Assembly: GCA_017405115.1 (NCBI GenBank)
Contig: JAFRBA010000153.1
Span: forward strand, 62,001 to 126,000
Length of the DNA: 64,000 bases
Source: Kiritimatiellia bacterium
GTDB taxonomy: Bacteria > Verrucomicrobiota > Kiritimatiellia > RFP12 > UBA1067
Direction of reading: 5' to 3'
In this document: positions 8,401 to 15,987 of the stretch, in pieces
Layout of the letters: each line of letters begins with the position of its first letter
Position numbering within the stretch: position 1 is the first letter of the stretch
Notes under the pieces: model-generated
What the model was told of the DNA's origin: nothing
What the model saw: the letters and a program-made list of their open reading frames with translations, nothing else
Databases searched by the model: none
Made by a program: the position numbers and the translations under genes

Positions 8401-9631
8401 GCAGATACTCGCCGCGCCGGGGCAGACGCCCGTAATACGCGGCAACGGCGCGCCGTTCCACAACTGCGGCAAGGACCTGTTCCACGTAGTCGAGATGCGC
8501 AGCCGCTATGCGCGGCAGCTTGCGACGATTGGCGAAGGGGTTGTTCTCATGCAGGAGGCCGACAAGTGTCCGCACACGCTGTGGATGTGCTCGGCGACGC
8601 GTCTCGTGGACCACATGGTGATGACGGCGCTCGACGGGGTGAAGGGCGCGAAGATCTGGATAACGAGAACGGCCAACTACCGCGAGAAGAGATCCGCCGA
8701 GGCATACCGCCGGGCCTTCCGCGAGAACCGCGGCATGATGGAGTGGGCGGCCAAGACCGACTTGAAGCAGGGCGGAGTCGTGGTGCCGCCGCTCGGTCCG
8801 GTGGGCGACAACTTCGGCGACAGGTATCTCGGCATCATGGGCATCCCATACAGGTTCGGCAAGGCGCGAAAGGGCGAAGTGACGGCGTTGACGGCCGCGG
8901 CGCTCGAGCTCCTGAAGGAAGACGAGATCGACGAGATCCTCTCCGGGCTCGTCATAGCCGATGCGTCGGCCGCGAAGTGGCTTGCCGCGCATGGACGCGC
9001 CGCGGACATCGGGGTCGACGCGAAGGACTGGGAGCTTTCCACTGTGCAGTTCCACGAGCTTGCCGGCGGCACGCGCCACATGGGTCTTCGCGTAGGGCCC
9101 CAGCTCGCCGATCTCAATGCGATGCGCGGCGGAGCCAAGGTCCTGTCGAGGCTTTTCAGGAAGCAGACGGCGCGCAGCGAGCCGGAATGCGTCGCGCCCG
9201 GGGCGGTCTTTTTCGGCAATGCGCGCGGCGGCAGGGTGGTGTCGCTGGCGCAGCCGGTTCCGGACGCCGTGCCGATCAGCTACGCGCAGACGATGCTCAC
9301 CGAGACGATGAAGGAATGGTTCGTCGGGCTCTTGCGCGAGCTTGCCGGCGGGACGCCCGGCGGCGCGCACTATGTCGGGGCGGGCCCGGCCACGTGCCTC
9401 TCCGGAACGACGGAGAAAGGGGAGAGGATCCTCGTGCTGAACATCCTCGATCTCGACGGAGACGACGCGCCCGAGTTCGCCTTCGACGCGGCGCCGGCGG
9501 CGGTGGAACGGCTTGGCGGCGACGGGGCGTGGAGCTCGGTCGGGATGTCTCGCGGCGCCGGCGGCACAACGGTTCTGAAGACGCACGTGTTCCCCCAGTC
9601 CCCGGCGATATTCAGGCTGATTCCTCGGTGA
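5402..9631 (+). CDS. Large secreted protein: DUF4838, CBM9-like and a second glycosidase-like module
   Basis: 1409 residues. A signal peptide (residues 1-22, SASA cleavage) leads into the GH67-like domain and the DUF4838 domain (to about 560), closely parallel to the protein at 666 (GCLFGVYDFLE, NSDIIWARP). A CBM9-like sandwich follows (about 575-765). The remaining about 640 residues form a separate module that looks like a clan-A TIM-barrel hydrolase. It has FFMVDDDTRLV near residue 906 and AEFGRRTGRDWTRERIAAEY, as in GH42-like enzymes, then an alpha/beta region and a small C-terminal beta-domain. Two catalytic-type modules in one chain suggest action on two bonds of one glycan, which is inference. 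The start at 5402 follows the terminator of the previous gene and gives a clean signal peptide. Confidence 0.75.
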   Translation: MTLTRCLTIASLLAAAALSASALEIESGDSAPERRAAAELKKYISLLSETEPDAKFRIGVKYLDEFPADKAAIGGWDGYAVRWKDGFVYIVSPQPRGCLFGVYDFLERNSDIIWARPDEECGTIYSRTKTFEIREADFVEVPKFQMRGWWFCGPQRHAASEYWHARVRCNFGCCNQKFPDVVRRAIECGFMIGGAAGHNLPEFIPDGMFDTHPEYFAEIGGARRRDKGKTQFCFSNMDGAAVVGSNAVEAIGRKLAKMKSEFGVAFDHWALKQADNQRLCECAACQADIPLGGGRFSRRGDGNFRSNQIFRYLNKSVEVIEKAYPDMRVDTFAYQFSAPPPDIKVHDKFNVAFCPFIKNDRFAVTNEVNAKWAERAEKWSKATKNVMWREYWGCASSYPRQNSIVAAKDLEWINSHLGFTRVYSETVPDLNNRGAKAKGSDYRRRWDASAMEHWVISRLMWNPYVPVERLREEYVSRTYRKAAAPMRRFYALIAKTWFSDAVPSNYCDDPYGSAARYMVGAGIAKELLSLLDEAAELAKDDVPAVGRLLARQKAHFADLVENAGSPEEPLTVPLVTDGDWSKAAVVDGFVKVGRGRGKEAVPVSKGTRVLVCHDMKNLKVKFVCSDPNPDKLEARDPAKAVREAFPGGDHVEFAITTKKGTYCTHFGVDCRNGRADIRNGDIGFNAKWESSAKATDSGYEVELSVDFESIGAEITMENRFGVCFARMALPHAAGEAKEFSSWKGVHPQSATAFPQIFVSMEKAVGKADDARLPRWISVMPLRADIMDDVCADAAALGNETIVDGIAWSFALHPVGNPPEDKAATAAACISEAAAKIRPTSKVRLGVLLQATMGHGGMPAAAAPFRRVTDPDGKTIYRMCPSDPGFLDYLARTCRKLSAAKPDFFMVDDDTRLVRGKDVPGCFCDWHVAEFGRRTGRDWTRERIAAEYAKDPGVEAAWVKLMVDSLSGVLRTVRENFDTAIPGMICVCATHHHLEYAKDYAQILAAPGQTPVIRGNGAPFHNCGKDLFHVVEMRSRYARQLATIGEGVVLMQEADKCPHTLWMCSATRLVDHMVMTALDGVKGAKIWITRTANYREKRSAEAYRRAFRENRGMMEWAAKTDLKQGGVVVPPLGPVGDNFGDRYLGIMGIPYRFGKARKGEVTALTAAALELLKEDEIDEILSGLVIADASAAKWLAAHGRAADIGVDAKDWELSTVQFHELAGGTRHMGLRVGPQLADLNAMRGGAKVLSRLFRKQTARSEPECVAPGAVFFGNARGGRVVSLAQPVPDAVPISYAQTMLTETMKEWFVGLLRELAGGTPGGAHYVGAGPATCLSGTTEKGERILVLNILDLDGDDAPEFAFDAAPAAVERLGGDGAWSSVGMSRGAGGTTVLKTHVFPQSPAIFRLIPR

Positions 9632-9690
9632 CAACCGCAGCGGATTTTTTGTATAATCTACGCAACTTGGAATCGCAAGGAGAGCAACAG
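9628..9690 (+). repeat. Diverged copy A of a promoter-leader repeat
   Basis: TATAAT (9652-9657) is followed by CTACGCAACTTGGAATCGCA and an AAGGAGAGCAACA segment. The same promoter plus leader recurs at 10574 and 11598. The downstream part diverges after about 9690. No open frame with convincing coding character follows before the convergent vapC gene. Confidence 0.5.
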
Positions 9691-9751
9691 CGAAGAACCC
9701 GAACTGAAGGCGAAGAAGGGGAGACGTTGGTCTTGCCTGTTTGGCTGGAAG

Positions 9752-10144
9752 CTATGCGATCCAGTCCTCGAGACGAATGTCGGGGATGTGTGAGAAATGC
9801 TTCGTGTTGTGCGTGACAAGGGTAAGGTTGGACTGCTTTGCGATTGCCCCAACAAGAAGATCAAAGTCATCAATTGGCCGCCCCATTTTCTCAAGTTCAT
9901 GCTTCAGGCGGCCGTATGTCTCAAGCGCCGGGTCGATGGAAAGCATCTCGAAGTGTTGAACGATGAAGTCTACGTCTTCAAAATGTTCGGGTCGTTCGCT
10001 CTTCGCCGCACCATAGTAAAGTTCAGCGACTGCAATGTCAGGAACAAGGCAGTTTTCAAGCCCGACGTCAATGACCTTTCTGCGGACGCCAGGAGAGTCC
10101 TTTATCAGGGCTATGCAGATGTTTGTGTCCAGGAGATACTGCAT
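9752..10144 (-). CDS. vapC: VapC-type PIN-domain toxin
   Basis: 130 residues. A PIN-domain ribonuclease, expected to cleave tRNA or other RNA when free of antitoxin. LLDTNI gives the first acidic residue (Asp6), VAELYYGA the conserved Glu after strand 2, and DDFDLLVGAIA and LVTHNTKHF the later acidic and polar positions. The length is normal for VapC. Its start lies 9 bases after the stop of the upstream antitoxin gene, with GGAGAG overlapping that stop, so translation is probably coupled. The module is convergent with the glycan gene on the other strand. Confidence 0.88.
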   Translation of the reverse strand: MQYLLDTNICIALIKDSPGVRRKVIDVGLENCLVPDIAVAELYYGAAKSERPEHFEDVDFIVQHFEMLSIDPALETYGRLKHELEKMGRPIDDFDLLVGAIAKQSNLTLVTHNTKHFSHIPDIRLEDWIA

Positions 10145-10153
10145 AATCTCTCC

Positions 10154-10405
10154 TCACCATGACACATTCTGTCGGTCGGTATGCCTTGAGTTCCGAATAG
10201 AAGCGGCGATTTCTTCGGCATTTCCTGAGCCGCCCCAGTCGGTGTGAAGTGAATCGAAAATGTGAATGTCGGCGGCGGCACTAGGCCGAGGTGTTACGTT
10301 GCACGGAACAAGAATCACCTGAAAGGAGTATGACGCATACTCCTTCGGGATTTTCACCGTGACCGTGTCGTTTAACGGTTCTGCATATGTCCGCAGCATT
10401 GGCAT
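10154..10405 (-). CDS. vapB: VapB-like antitoxin
   Basis: 83 residues. The N-terminal half (NDTVTVKIPKEYASYSFQVILVPC) has the pattern of a short AbrB- or ribbon-type DNA-binding antitoxin. The C-terminal half (HTDWGGSGNAEEIAASIRNS) is the kind of flexible segment that wraps a PIN toxin. The start at 10405 is chosen because GGAGAG precedes it. A longer in-frame extension upstream crosses the promoter and a hairpin and is unlikely. Neutralisation of the adjacent VapC and autoregulation are inferred from arrangement. Confidence 0.75.
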   Translation of the reverse strand: MPMLRTYAEPLNDTVTVKIPKEYASYSFQVILVPCNVTPRPSAAADIHIFDSLHTDWGGSGNAEEIAASIRNSRHTDRQNVSW

Positions 10406-10436
10406 CGTTGATTTCTCTCCTAGTGAACTTGCGAAG

Positions 10437-10445
10437 AGTATAACA
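10437..10445 (-). promoter_or_regulatory. vapBC promoter, extended -10
   Basis: On the minus strand the sequence reads TGTTATACT, a TGn-extended -10 box, 31 bases before the vapB start. Confidence 0.5.
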
Positions 10446-10484
10446 TAAAAAACCCGCCGCCGCAAGGCGCTGGACAGATCAGGG

Positions 10485-10556
10485 TACGGCCAACGCATTA
10501 AAAAACGATCCAGGGGCCCCGAAGGGGAAGGATCGGTTTTTAATGCGTTGGCCGTA
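10485..10556. repeat. 27-bp inverted repeat forming a long hairpin
   Basis: The arms 10485-10511 and 10530-10556 are complementary except for one position. They include TAATGCGTTGGCCGTA on the right, with an 18-base loop that itself contains CCCC/GGGG. No T-run of terminator type follows. It lies between vapB and the copy B repeat, and could be a small palindromic mobile element or a structured transcript end. Confidence 0.65.
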
Positions 10557-10573
10557 GGGTATAGCAACCACGC

Positions 10574-10711
10574 CCTGAAATTTGGTATAATCTACGCAAC
10601 TTGAAACCACAAGGAGAGCAACAAGCGAAGAAAGAGAACTAAAACAGACAATTTAGCGAACTGCTGAACGACGCCACCTCGGAAATACTACCACACGTTT
10701 CCAACGTCGTA
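10574..10711 (+). repeat. Promoter-leader repeat, copy B
   Basis: 138 bp beginning CCTGAAATTTGGTATAATCT and ending CCAACGTCGTA. Nearly identical to 11598-11736, with only a few substitutions and a one-base length difference. It contains the extended -10 box TGGTATAAT (TATAAT at 10586-10591) and would drive the RhuM-like gene from a leader of about 135 bases. Confidence 0.85.
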
Positions 10712-10733
10712 TGTAGTTTGCGGAGATTGCTCC

Positions 10734-11594
10734 ATGGACAAAGCCGAAAACCAGATTGTAGTGTACCAGCCGAATGAGACCGTTCGGCTGGACGTGTGGC
10801 TTGAAGACGAGACCGTGTGGCTGACGCAGGCGCAGCTGTGCGAACTGTTCCAGCGCGATGTGTCTGTTATAAGTCGCCACATAAAGAACATCTTCGTGGA
10901 GGGAGAGCTGGAGAAGGAAAGCAATTTGCATTTTTTGCAAATTGCAAATTCAGACCGCCCTGTTGCTTTGTATAGCTTGGATGTGATCATTTCTGTTGGC
11001 TACCGCGTGAAATCCGTAATAGGAACAAGATTCCGGCAATGGGCAAACAAGGTGCTGAGAGAGTATATTCTGCGAGGGTATGCCATCAATGATCGGATTG
11101 AGAGATTGGAGCAGAAAGTCCTTAAGCATGACGAGCAGATTAGTCTTGTGTTACAGACGGCATTGCCGCCGATACAGGGCGTGTTCTACGACGGACAACT
11201 GTGGGATGCGCGGGCGCTGGTGCTGAAACTTGTCGCGTCCGCAAAGCGGTCGCTGATTCTCATCGACAACTGGGCGACGGCGGAGGTGCTGGATCTCTTC
11301 GTGAAGAAGCGCAGGGGCGTGAGGGTGACGATCTTCACGTCTGAGCATTACGACAAGAAGCACATACCACACCGCAAGATTTCCGATGCCGACGTCAAGA
11401 CCTTCAATTCCCAGTACCCGAGACTCGCCGTCCGCTACAACGAATCTTTCCACGACCGTTTTCTCATCATCGACGACAAGGAACTTTACCTTATAGGAGC
11501 GTCGCTGAAAGACTTGGGCAAGAAGTGCTTCGGCTTCACAAAGATGGATCCGGGTGAGATCCGCCGCATCAAGAAAGAGGCGTTCACGCCGTGA
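10734..11594 (+). CDS. RhuM-family protein with C-terminal phospholipase D-like domain
   Basis: 286 residues. The N-terminal about 120 residues are a RhuM/ORF6N-type module (VWLTQAQLCELFQRDVSVIS, an HTH, then FRQWANKVLREYILRGYAIN). The C-terminal half has a PLD-like fold (SAKRSLILIDNWATAEVLDL). It carries one HKD-like motif in altered form, FHDRFLIIDDKELYLIGASL, where His and Asp remain but the usual Lys of HxK is absent. Such fusions occur near defence and mobile genes. Both roles, DNA contact by the N-terminus and nuclease or phosphodiesterase action by the C-terminus, are inference. It is bracketed by the two near-identical copies of the promoter-leader repeat. Confidence 0.75.
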   Translation: MDKAENQIVVYQPNETVRLDVWLEDETVWLTQAQLCELFQRDVSVISRHIKNIFVEGELEKESNLHFLQIANSDRPVALYSLDVIISVGYRVKSVIGTRFRQWANKVLREYILRGYAINDRIERLEQKVLKHDEQISLVLQTALPPIQGVFYDGQLWDARALVLKLVASAKRSLILIDNWATAEVLDLFVKKRRGVRVTIFTSEHYDKKHIPHRKISDADVKTFNSQYPRLAVRYNESFHDRFLIIDDKELYLIGASLKDLGKKCFGFTKMDPGEIRRIKKEAFTP

Positions 11595-11597
11595 TGT

Positions 11598-11736
11598 CCT
11601 GAAATTTGGTATAATCTACGCAACTTGGAACCACAAGGAGAGCAACAAGCGAAGAAAGAGAACTGAAACAGACAATTTAGCGAACTGCTGAACGACGCCT
11701 CACCGGAAAATACAACCACACGTTTCCAACGTCGTA
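11598..11736 (+). repeat. Promoter-leader repeat, copy C
   Basis: 139 bp matching 10574-10711, with TATAAT at 11610-11615. It stands downstream of the RhuM-like gene and upstream of the restriction-modification cluster, and could be the promoter of that cluster. Confidence 0.85.
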
Positions 11737-12143
11737 CGCAACAAGGAAGCCCCAAAGCTTCTGTCTTGAACAATTGCCAGCAGAACGCGTCCCAACATGG
11801 GCGCGTTCTCCTGTGTGTTCAAGACGGGCCTGTGGTTGGGCTTCCGGTGAGGGCATGGATTGAGAACGCGCTCTTTTTCATGCCCTTTGGCGGCTGCGAT
11901 GCGGTGAGCATCACAGCCATGAAAAAGAAATCAAACGCAAAGTCCGAAATAGTGGGAGTGCGCGTGTCCTCACGCGCCGCGCAAGTAGGGCGCGATGGCC
12001 CCATCGCGTCGAGCGATGATGTTTTAGCCACAAAGAACACAAAGAGCACAAAGGTCGGTAGGGCGGTTTCGATGAAACCGCCAGTTGATGGTGTTTCTCA
12101 CGCGAAGTCCGCAAATGCGGGAAGGACGCGCTCCAGCGCGTCC
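11737..12143. other. Degenerate segment before the restriction-modification cluster
   Basis: About 400 bp open in the frame of the following methyltransferase but without protein-like character. It holds GCCACAAAGAACACAAAGAG, a kind of decayed simple repeat met between genes in many environmental genomes, and short palindromes such as GCGATGGCCCCATCGC. Possible upstream starts for the methyltransferase are at 11766 and 11919, neither with a good RBS. Confidence 0.45.
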
Positions 12144-12902
12144 ATGAACAAGAGTTTTGTCGATGATGGCGAGATTCAATCGCAACATGACTCCGTTTTG
12201 TTGCAGTGCGGCGACAGCCTAGACGTTCTCGCGAAAATCGAGGGTGGAAGCGTAGATTTGATTTTGACAGACCCGCCATACAACCTAGGATTATTCATGA
12301 AGAAGCGGGGGACGAACATCGGTAAGCTTCGGTCGAATCATTTTGTGGTGGCGTCATGGGATTTGCTTGATTTTGAGGAATGGACGAAAAAGATGGATGC
12401 ATTCTTTTCCCAAGCGGCAAGAATACTGAGAAAACGTGGCGCGGTTTTGATGTTTATGTCGATCATCAAACTAGAGACGGTAAAGCAGCTTGCAGAGAAA
12501 CATGGGTTCTATTACAAGACAATAGGAATTTGGCATAAGACGAATCCAATGCCGAGAAATATGAACCTACATTTTGTAAATTCGACGGAGAGCTGGATAT
12601 ATCTTGTCAATGGAGCCACTACAGGGACGTTCAACAACAACGGGAAAATCATACATGATTTCTTTGAAACGGCGGCTGTTAGAGGGGCCGAGAGAAAGTG
12701 CGGGGTACATCCTACTCAAAAGCCACTCGTCTTGATGGAACATTTTGTCTCTTTATTGTCGAATGGGGGAGACCTTGTGATAGATCCGTTTATGGGAAGT
12801 GGCACAACGGGCGTTGCCTGTAAAAATCTGGGACGGAGATTCATCGGCATTGATGTCTCTCCCGAGTATTGTGAAATCGCGAGAAGGAGAATCTTTGAAT
12901 GA
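12144..12902 (+). CDS. DNA amino-methyltransferase (N6-adenine, possibly N4-cytosine), beta-class
   Basis: 252 residues from the start used here. It should methylate an exocyclic amino group in a specific site as the protective half of a restriction system. The catalytic motif DPPYNLG comes first and the SAM-binding FMGSGTTG near the C-terminus, which is the beta-class order. HPTQKP before the SAM motif is also typical. DPPY favours adenine over cytosine. The start at 12144 is chosen because the family-like sequence (QHDSVLLQCGDSLDVL) begins just after it, while the upstream extension looks non-coding. No strong RBS is seen at any candidate. It overlaps the next gene by four bases (ATGA). Confidence 0.82.
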   Translation: MNKSFVDDGEIQSQHDSVLLQCGDSLDVLAKIEGGSVDLILTDPPYNLGLFMKKRGTNIGKLRSNHFVVASWDLLDFEEWTKKMDAFFSQAARILRKRGAVLMFMSIIKLETVKQLAEKHGFYYKTIGIWHKTNPMPRNMNLHFVNSTESWIYLVNGATTGTFNNNGKIIHDFFETAAVRGAERKCGVHPTQKPLVLMEHFVSLLSNGGDLVIDPFMGSGTTGVACKNLGRRFIGIDVSPEYCEIARRRIFE

Positions 12903-13954
12903 AGATTGCAGATTTGTTTTCCGGCGTGGGTGGTCTGTCCCTTGGGTTTAGACAGGCCGGCTTTACAGTTGCCTTTGCGGTGGAACATGATAAAGAAATC
13001 GCAGATGCATATTCACGTAATGACGATACGGCTGTGATGTTCAATTCTGACATAACTAAACTCAACCCCAAAGAGTTGGCAAGGCAATTTGGTAGAATAG
13101 ATGTTATAGTTGGGGGACCTCCATGTCAGGGGTTTTCGCAAAAGGGGAAAAGATTAAGTGTCAATGATGATAGAAATTTTCTTTTCAAGCAGTATGTGCG
13201 CTTTGTTGCAGAATTCCGCCCTAAGTATTTTGTTCTTGAGAACGTTCCGAACATCATAACTACTGCCAATGGGTTTTTCAGGGATGAGATAATCCGCGAG
13301 TTCTCTAAACTTGGTTATGATGTTAAAGCGGATGTTTTTGATGTTGCAGATTTTGGTGTTCCTCAACACAGGCGCAGGGCAATTTTCCTAGGCCAGTTGA
13401 AGCATCTCGACGTTGAGTTTCCGAAACCAACTAAGCATAGGGTTACTGTAAAGGAGGCACTTTCAGATTTACCGCGCCTCCTTTCTGGCGAATCATATGT
13501 TGATGGGGTATATCCCACGAAACCACAGACAGATTATCAACGAAAGATGCGTAGAGGGTCACGTGGAATAATGAATCATGAGTCAACGAGACATTCCAAG
13601 CTTGCGTTGGAGCGCTTGTCAATGATTCCCAAAGGCAAGGGAAAGGAAGTGTTACCACCAGAACATCTTACGAAATCAATCTATAGTGGAACATGGTGTA
13701 GATTGATAGAGGATGATCAGGCGGCAACGATAACAACGCGCTTCGACACCCCATCTTCTGGGCGTTTTACCTTGCCCGACCAAAATAGATGCATAACGGT
13801 GCGAGAAGCGGCTCGTTTGCAGTCGTTCCCAGATTCATTTGTGTTCTATGGGTCAAAATGTGCTCAGATGAAGCAAGTCGGAAATGCGGTGCCGCCTGTA
13901 TTCGCTAAAGCCATCGCCAATGAAATTTTGAAAGCGGAAGGAGTAAAGAAATGA
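12899..13954 (+). CDS. DNA (cytosine-5-)-methyltransferase
   Basis: 351 residues. It transfers a methyl group from SAM to C5 of cytosine in a specific sequence. Motif I is DLFSGVGGLSLGF at the N-terminus. Motif IV is GGPPCQGFSQKG with the catalytic Cys at about residue 75. Motif VI is FVLENVP, motif VIII is QHRRRAIF, and QVGNAVPP near the end is motif X. All are intact. The variable target-recognition region lies between about 190 and 290. It is translationally coupled to the preceding amino-methyltransferase and the following McrB-like gene by four-base overlaps, so one operon makes two chemically different methylases. Confidence 0.93.
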   Translation: MKIADLFSGVGGLSLGFRQAGFTVAFAVEHDKEIADAYSRNDDTAVMFNSDITKLNPKELARQFGRIDVIVGGPPCQGFSQKGKRLSVNDDRNFLFKQYVRFVAEFRPKYFVLENVPNIITTANGFFRDEIIREFSKLGYDVKADVFDVADFGVPQHRRRAIFLGQLKHLDVEFPKPTKHRVTVKEALSDLPRLLSGESYVDGVYPTKPQTDYQRKMRRGSRGIMNHESTRHSKLALERLSMIPKGKGKEVLPPEHLTKSIYSGTWCRLIEDDQAATITTRFDTPSSGRFTLPDQNRCITVREAARLQSFPDSFVFYGSKCAQMKQVGNAVPPVFAKAIANEILKAEGVKK

Positions 13955-15987
13955 GCAAGGTTCTGCCTGTTGCGGTACATGATCGTCCGGAGTTAAATCT
14001 TCGGCAGGGCATTAAATCGTCGCTTAACCACTGGCGACAATTGATAGCGGCATCATATCTGTTCTATCAGTATGTACAGGATGGTGGAGACAAGATTTAC
14101 AGCAAGGAGATAAACACTAACGGGAAGGTTTCTCTTGGGGTTGGTGATGCCTTTGCAGCTTGGTTGACGGGAAAGTACAACGCAATTGCGAATGTTAAGG
14201 TGCTTGTTCAGACGTGTCCACTGTATCTTGCTCAGATAGAGCACCTACAGGTCGGGTTGCAGTTGTTCCTAAAGCTAGCGCAAGTTGCGTTTGCTGATGT
14301 GTCACTGCCTGATGCATCGGAAAGAACTGGAGGGAGTAGATACAACAAGACACTTAGCTTTTCCACGAATATGAAGATAATGGCTGATGTGATTTCCAGC
14401 CATTCTGAAAACGATAGAATAAACTTTGTTGCGAAATGGCTTTCTGGAAATGACGAATCTATCATCGCTAATCAAGTGAAGAATGTTTTGGCATCTTTCA
14501 CTGAGGAATGTCAGTTCAAGATCAGGACTGGCAGTGGCGAGGTGTTCTTTCAGCAAGATGGCATTTATGAATGTTTGCGAAATCCAAATGATTCCGTAGA
14601 GAGTTCCGATGCAAGTGAGCCTGTTGGACCTTTTAGGATCCTCAAATCGTATGTCAGAGAAGGGATGCACCCCTATCTTGAAGAGAACTCAAATGGATTT
14701 GTTGTAAAGTCATCACTAAACGCCTTTACGTCATATGCTGATATGGTGAGGACGACATTGTCATTAATCCCCAAGAGAACGACAATATACCAAGAGATTA
14801 CGCTGTCAACGCAACCAACTATGCTTTCTCCACAAGACCTCCCTCTTCAACTAATCACCTACGGCGCACCGGGGACGGGGAAGTCGTGGAGTGTGAAGCA
14901 GGAGACGCGGGGCAAGAGTTGCATTCGCACGACTTTCCATCCTGATTCGGACTACTCTACTTTTGTTGGGGCGTACAAGCCGAGTATGGAAGTGGACGAA
15001 TACGATACGGTCGTGACGACTGGCGAGAAGATTGCTGGAGGCACAATCAGCAAGAAAGATGGCCTTGTCCGACAGAAGCGCATTGTGTACAAGTTTGTCG
15101 CGCAGGCGTTTCTTGAGGCGTATGTCGAGGCGTGGCGCAAGTGCGCGGCGTTCTTGACCGCACAAGATGACGATGCGAAGAATGCCGCTGTGCAGTTCCT
15201 TGTCGTCGAGGAAATCAATCGTGGCAACTGTGCGCAGATATTCGGCGACATCTTCCAGCTACTTGATCGCGAGGATGACGGCTATTCGTCGTATGCGATT
15301 AAATCCGATGCTGACATGCGTCAGTATTTGAAAGATGCGTTCGAGCGCGCGCCGGCACTTGACCTTACGGGAGTGAATTTAGGCGACCGGGATGTGACTC
15401 CGGACGAAATCAAGAGCGGCGAGAAGATGCTTCTTCCCCCGAACATGCTCATTCGTGCGACGATGAACACGTCCGACCAGTCGCTCTTCCCGATCGACAG
15501 CGCGTTCAAGCGGCGTTGGGACTGGAAGTACGTGCCGATAAAGGATGAGGGGAAAGGCTGGTTCGTTTCTGCGGGAGGCAAGAAGTTCGACTGGTGGAAG
15601 TTCCTGCAGACCATCAACGAGATCATATATTCGGAGACGTCGTCAGCGGACAAGCAGCTCGGTTACTTCTTCATCAAGGTGAGAGAAGGGAACTCCGAGA
15701 TCACTTCTACAACCTTTGTCGACAAGGTGGCGTTCTATCTCTGGAATGACGTGTTCAAGGACTGCGAGCTCGTCAACGACGCATTCAAGCTGAAGGATGC
15801 CGACGGGAAAACGGCTGGCAAACTCATGTTCACGTCGTTCTTCAAGCCCGACAGCGAAGAGGTTGACGAAGCAGTTGTGGAGAAGTTCCTTTCGACGTTG
15901 CTGAAAGACGTCCCCGACGCCATAACGTCGGCGACGAGTTCGGGCGACGGGACGGGGACGAACGATGTGCCGACCATAGAGGACTGA
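13951..15987 (+). CDS. McrB-like AAA+ NTPase of a LlaJI-type restriction system
   Basis: 678 residues. The C-terminal half is a McrB-type motor: Walker A GAPGTGKS at about 305-312, Walker B LVVEEINRGN at about 416-425, and ATMNTSDQSLFPIDSAFKRR as the McrB-like sensor and arginine-finger region. The N-terminal about 290 residues match nothing I recognise and may carry sequence recognition. In McrBC and LlaJI the NTPase translocates DNA and drives a nuclease partner. The downstream nuclease gene follows with a one-base overlap. Two co-transcribed methyltransferases argue for a modification-blocked (LlaJI-like) system rather than a type IV, methylation-dependent one. Confidence 0.85.
   Translation: MSKVLPVAVHDRPELNLRQGIKSSLNHWRQLIAASYLFYQYVQDGGDKIYSKEINTNGKVSLGVGDAFAAWLTGKYNAIANVKVLVQTCPLYLAQIEHLQVGLQLFLKLAQVAFADVSLPDASERTGGSRYNKTLSFSTNMKIMADVISSHSENDRINFVAKWLSGNDESIIANQVKNVLASFTEECQFKIRTGSGEVFFQQDGIYECLRNPNDSVESSDASEPVGPFRILKSYVREGMHPYLEENSNGFVVKSSLNAFTSYADMVRTTLSLIPKRTTIYQEITLSTQPTMLSPQDLPLQLITYGAPGTGKSWSVKQETRGKSCIRTTFHPDSDYSTFVGAYKPSMEVDEYDTVVTTGEKIAGGTISKKDGLVRQKRIVYKFVAQAFLEAYVEAWRKCAAFLTAQDDDAKNAAVQFLVVEEINRGNCAQIFGDIFQLLDREDDGYSSYAIKSDADMRQYLKDAFERAPALDLTGVNLGDRDVTPDEIKSGEKMLLPPNMLIRATMNTSDQSLFPIDSAFKRRWDWKYVPIKDEGKGWFVSAGGKKFDWWKFLQTINEIIYSETSSADKQLGYFFIKVREGNSEITSTTFVDKVAFYLWNDVFKDCELVNDAFKLKDADGKTAGKLMFTSFFKPDSEEVDEAVVEKFLSTLLKDVPDAITSATSSGDGTGTNDVPTIED

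Noticed and set aside
5069..9634. A 1521-codon open frame on the minus strand opposite the DUF4838 fusion gene
   Set aside because: It is extremely Arg/Ala/Gly-rich with no domain, lies wholly opposite a gene with clear motifs, and results from the strong third-position GC bias that suppresses stops.
11766..12143. N-terminal extension of the amino-methyltransferase
   Set aside because: The extra 126 codons contain decayed simple repeats and no protein-like pattern. The family-like sequence starts just after 12144.
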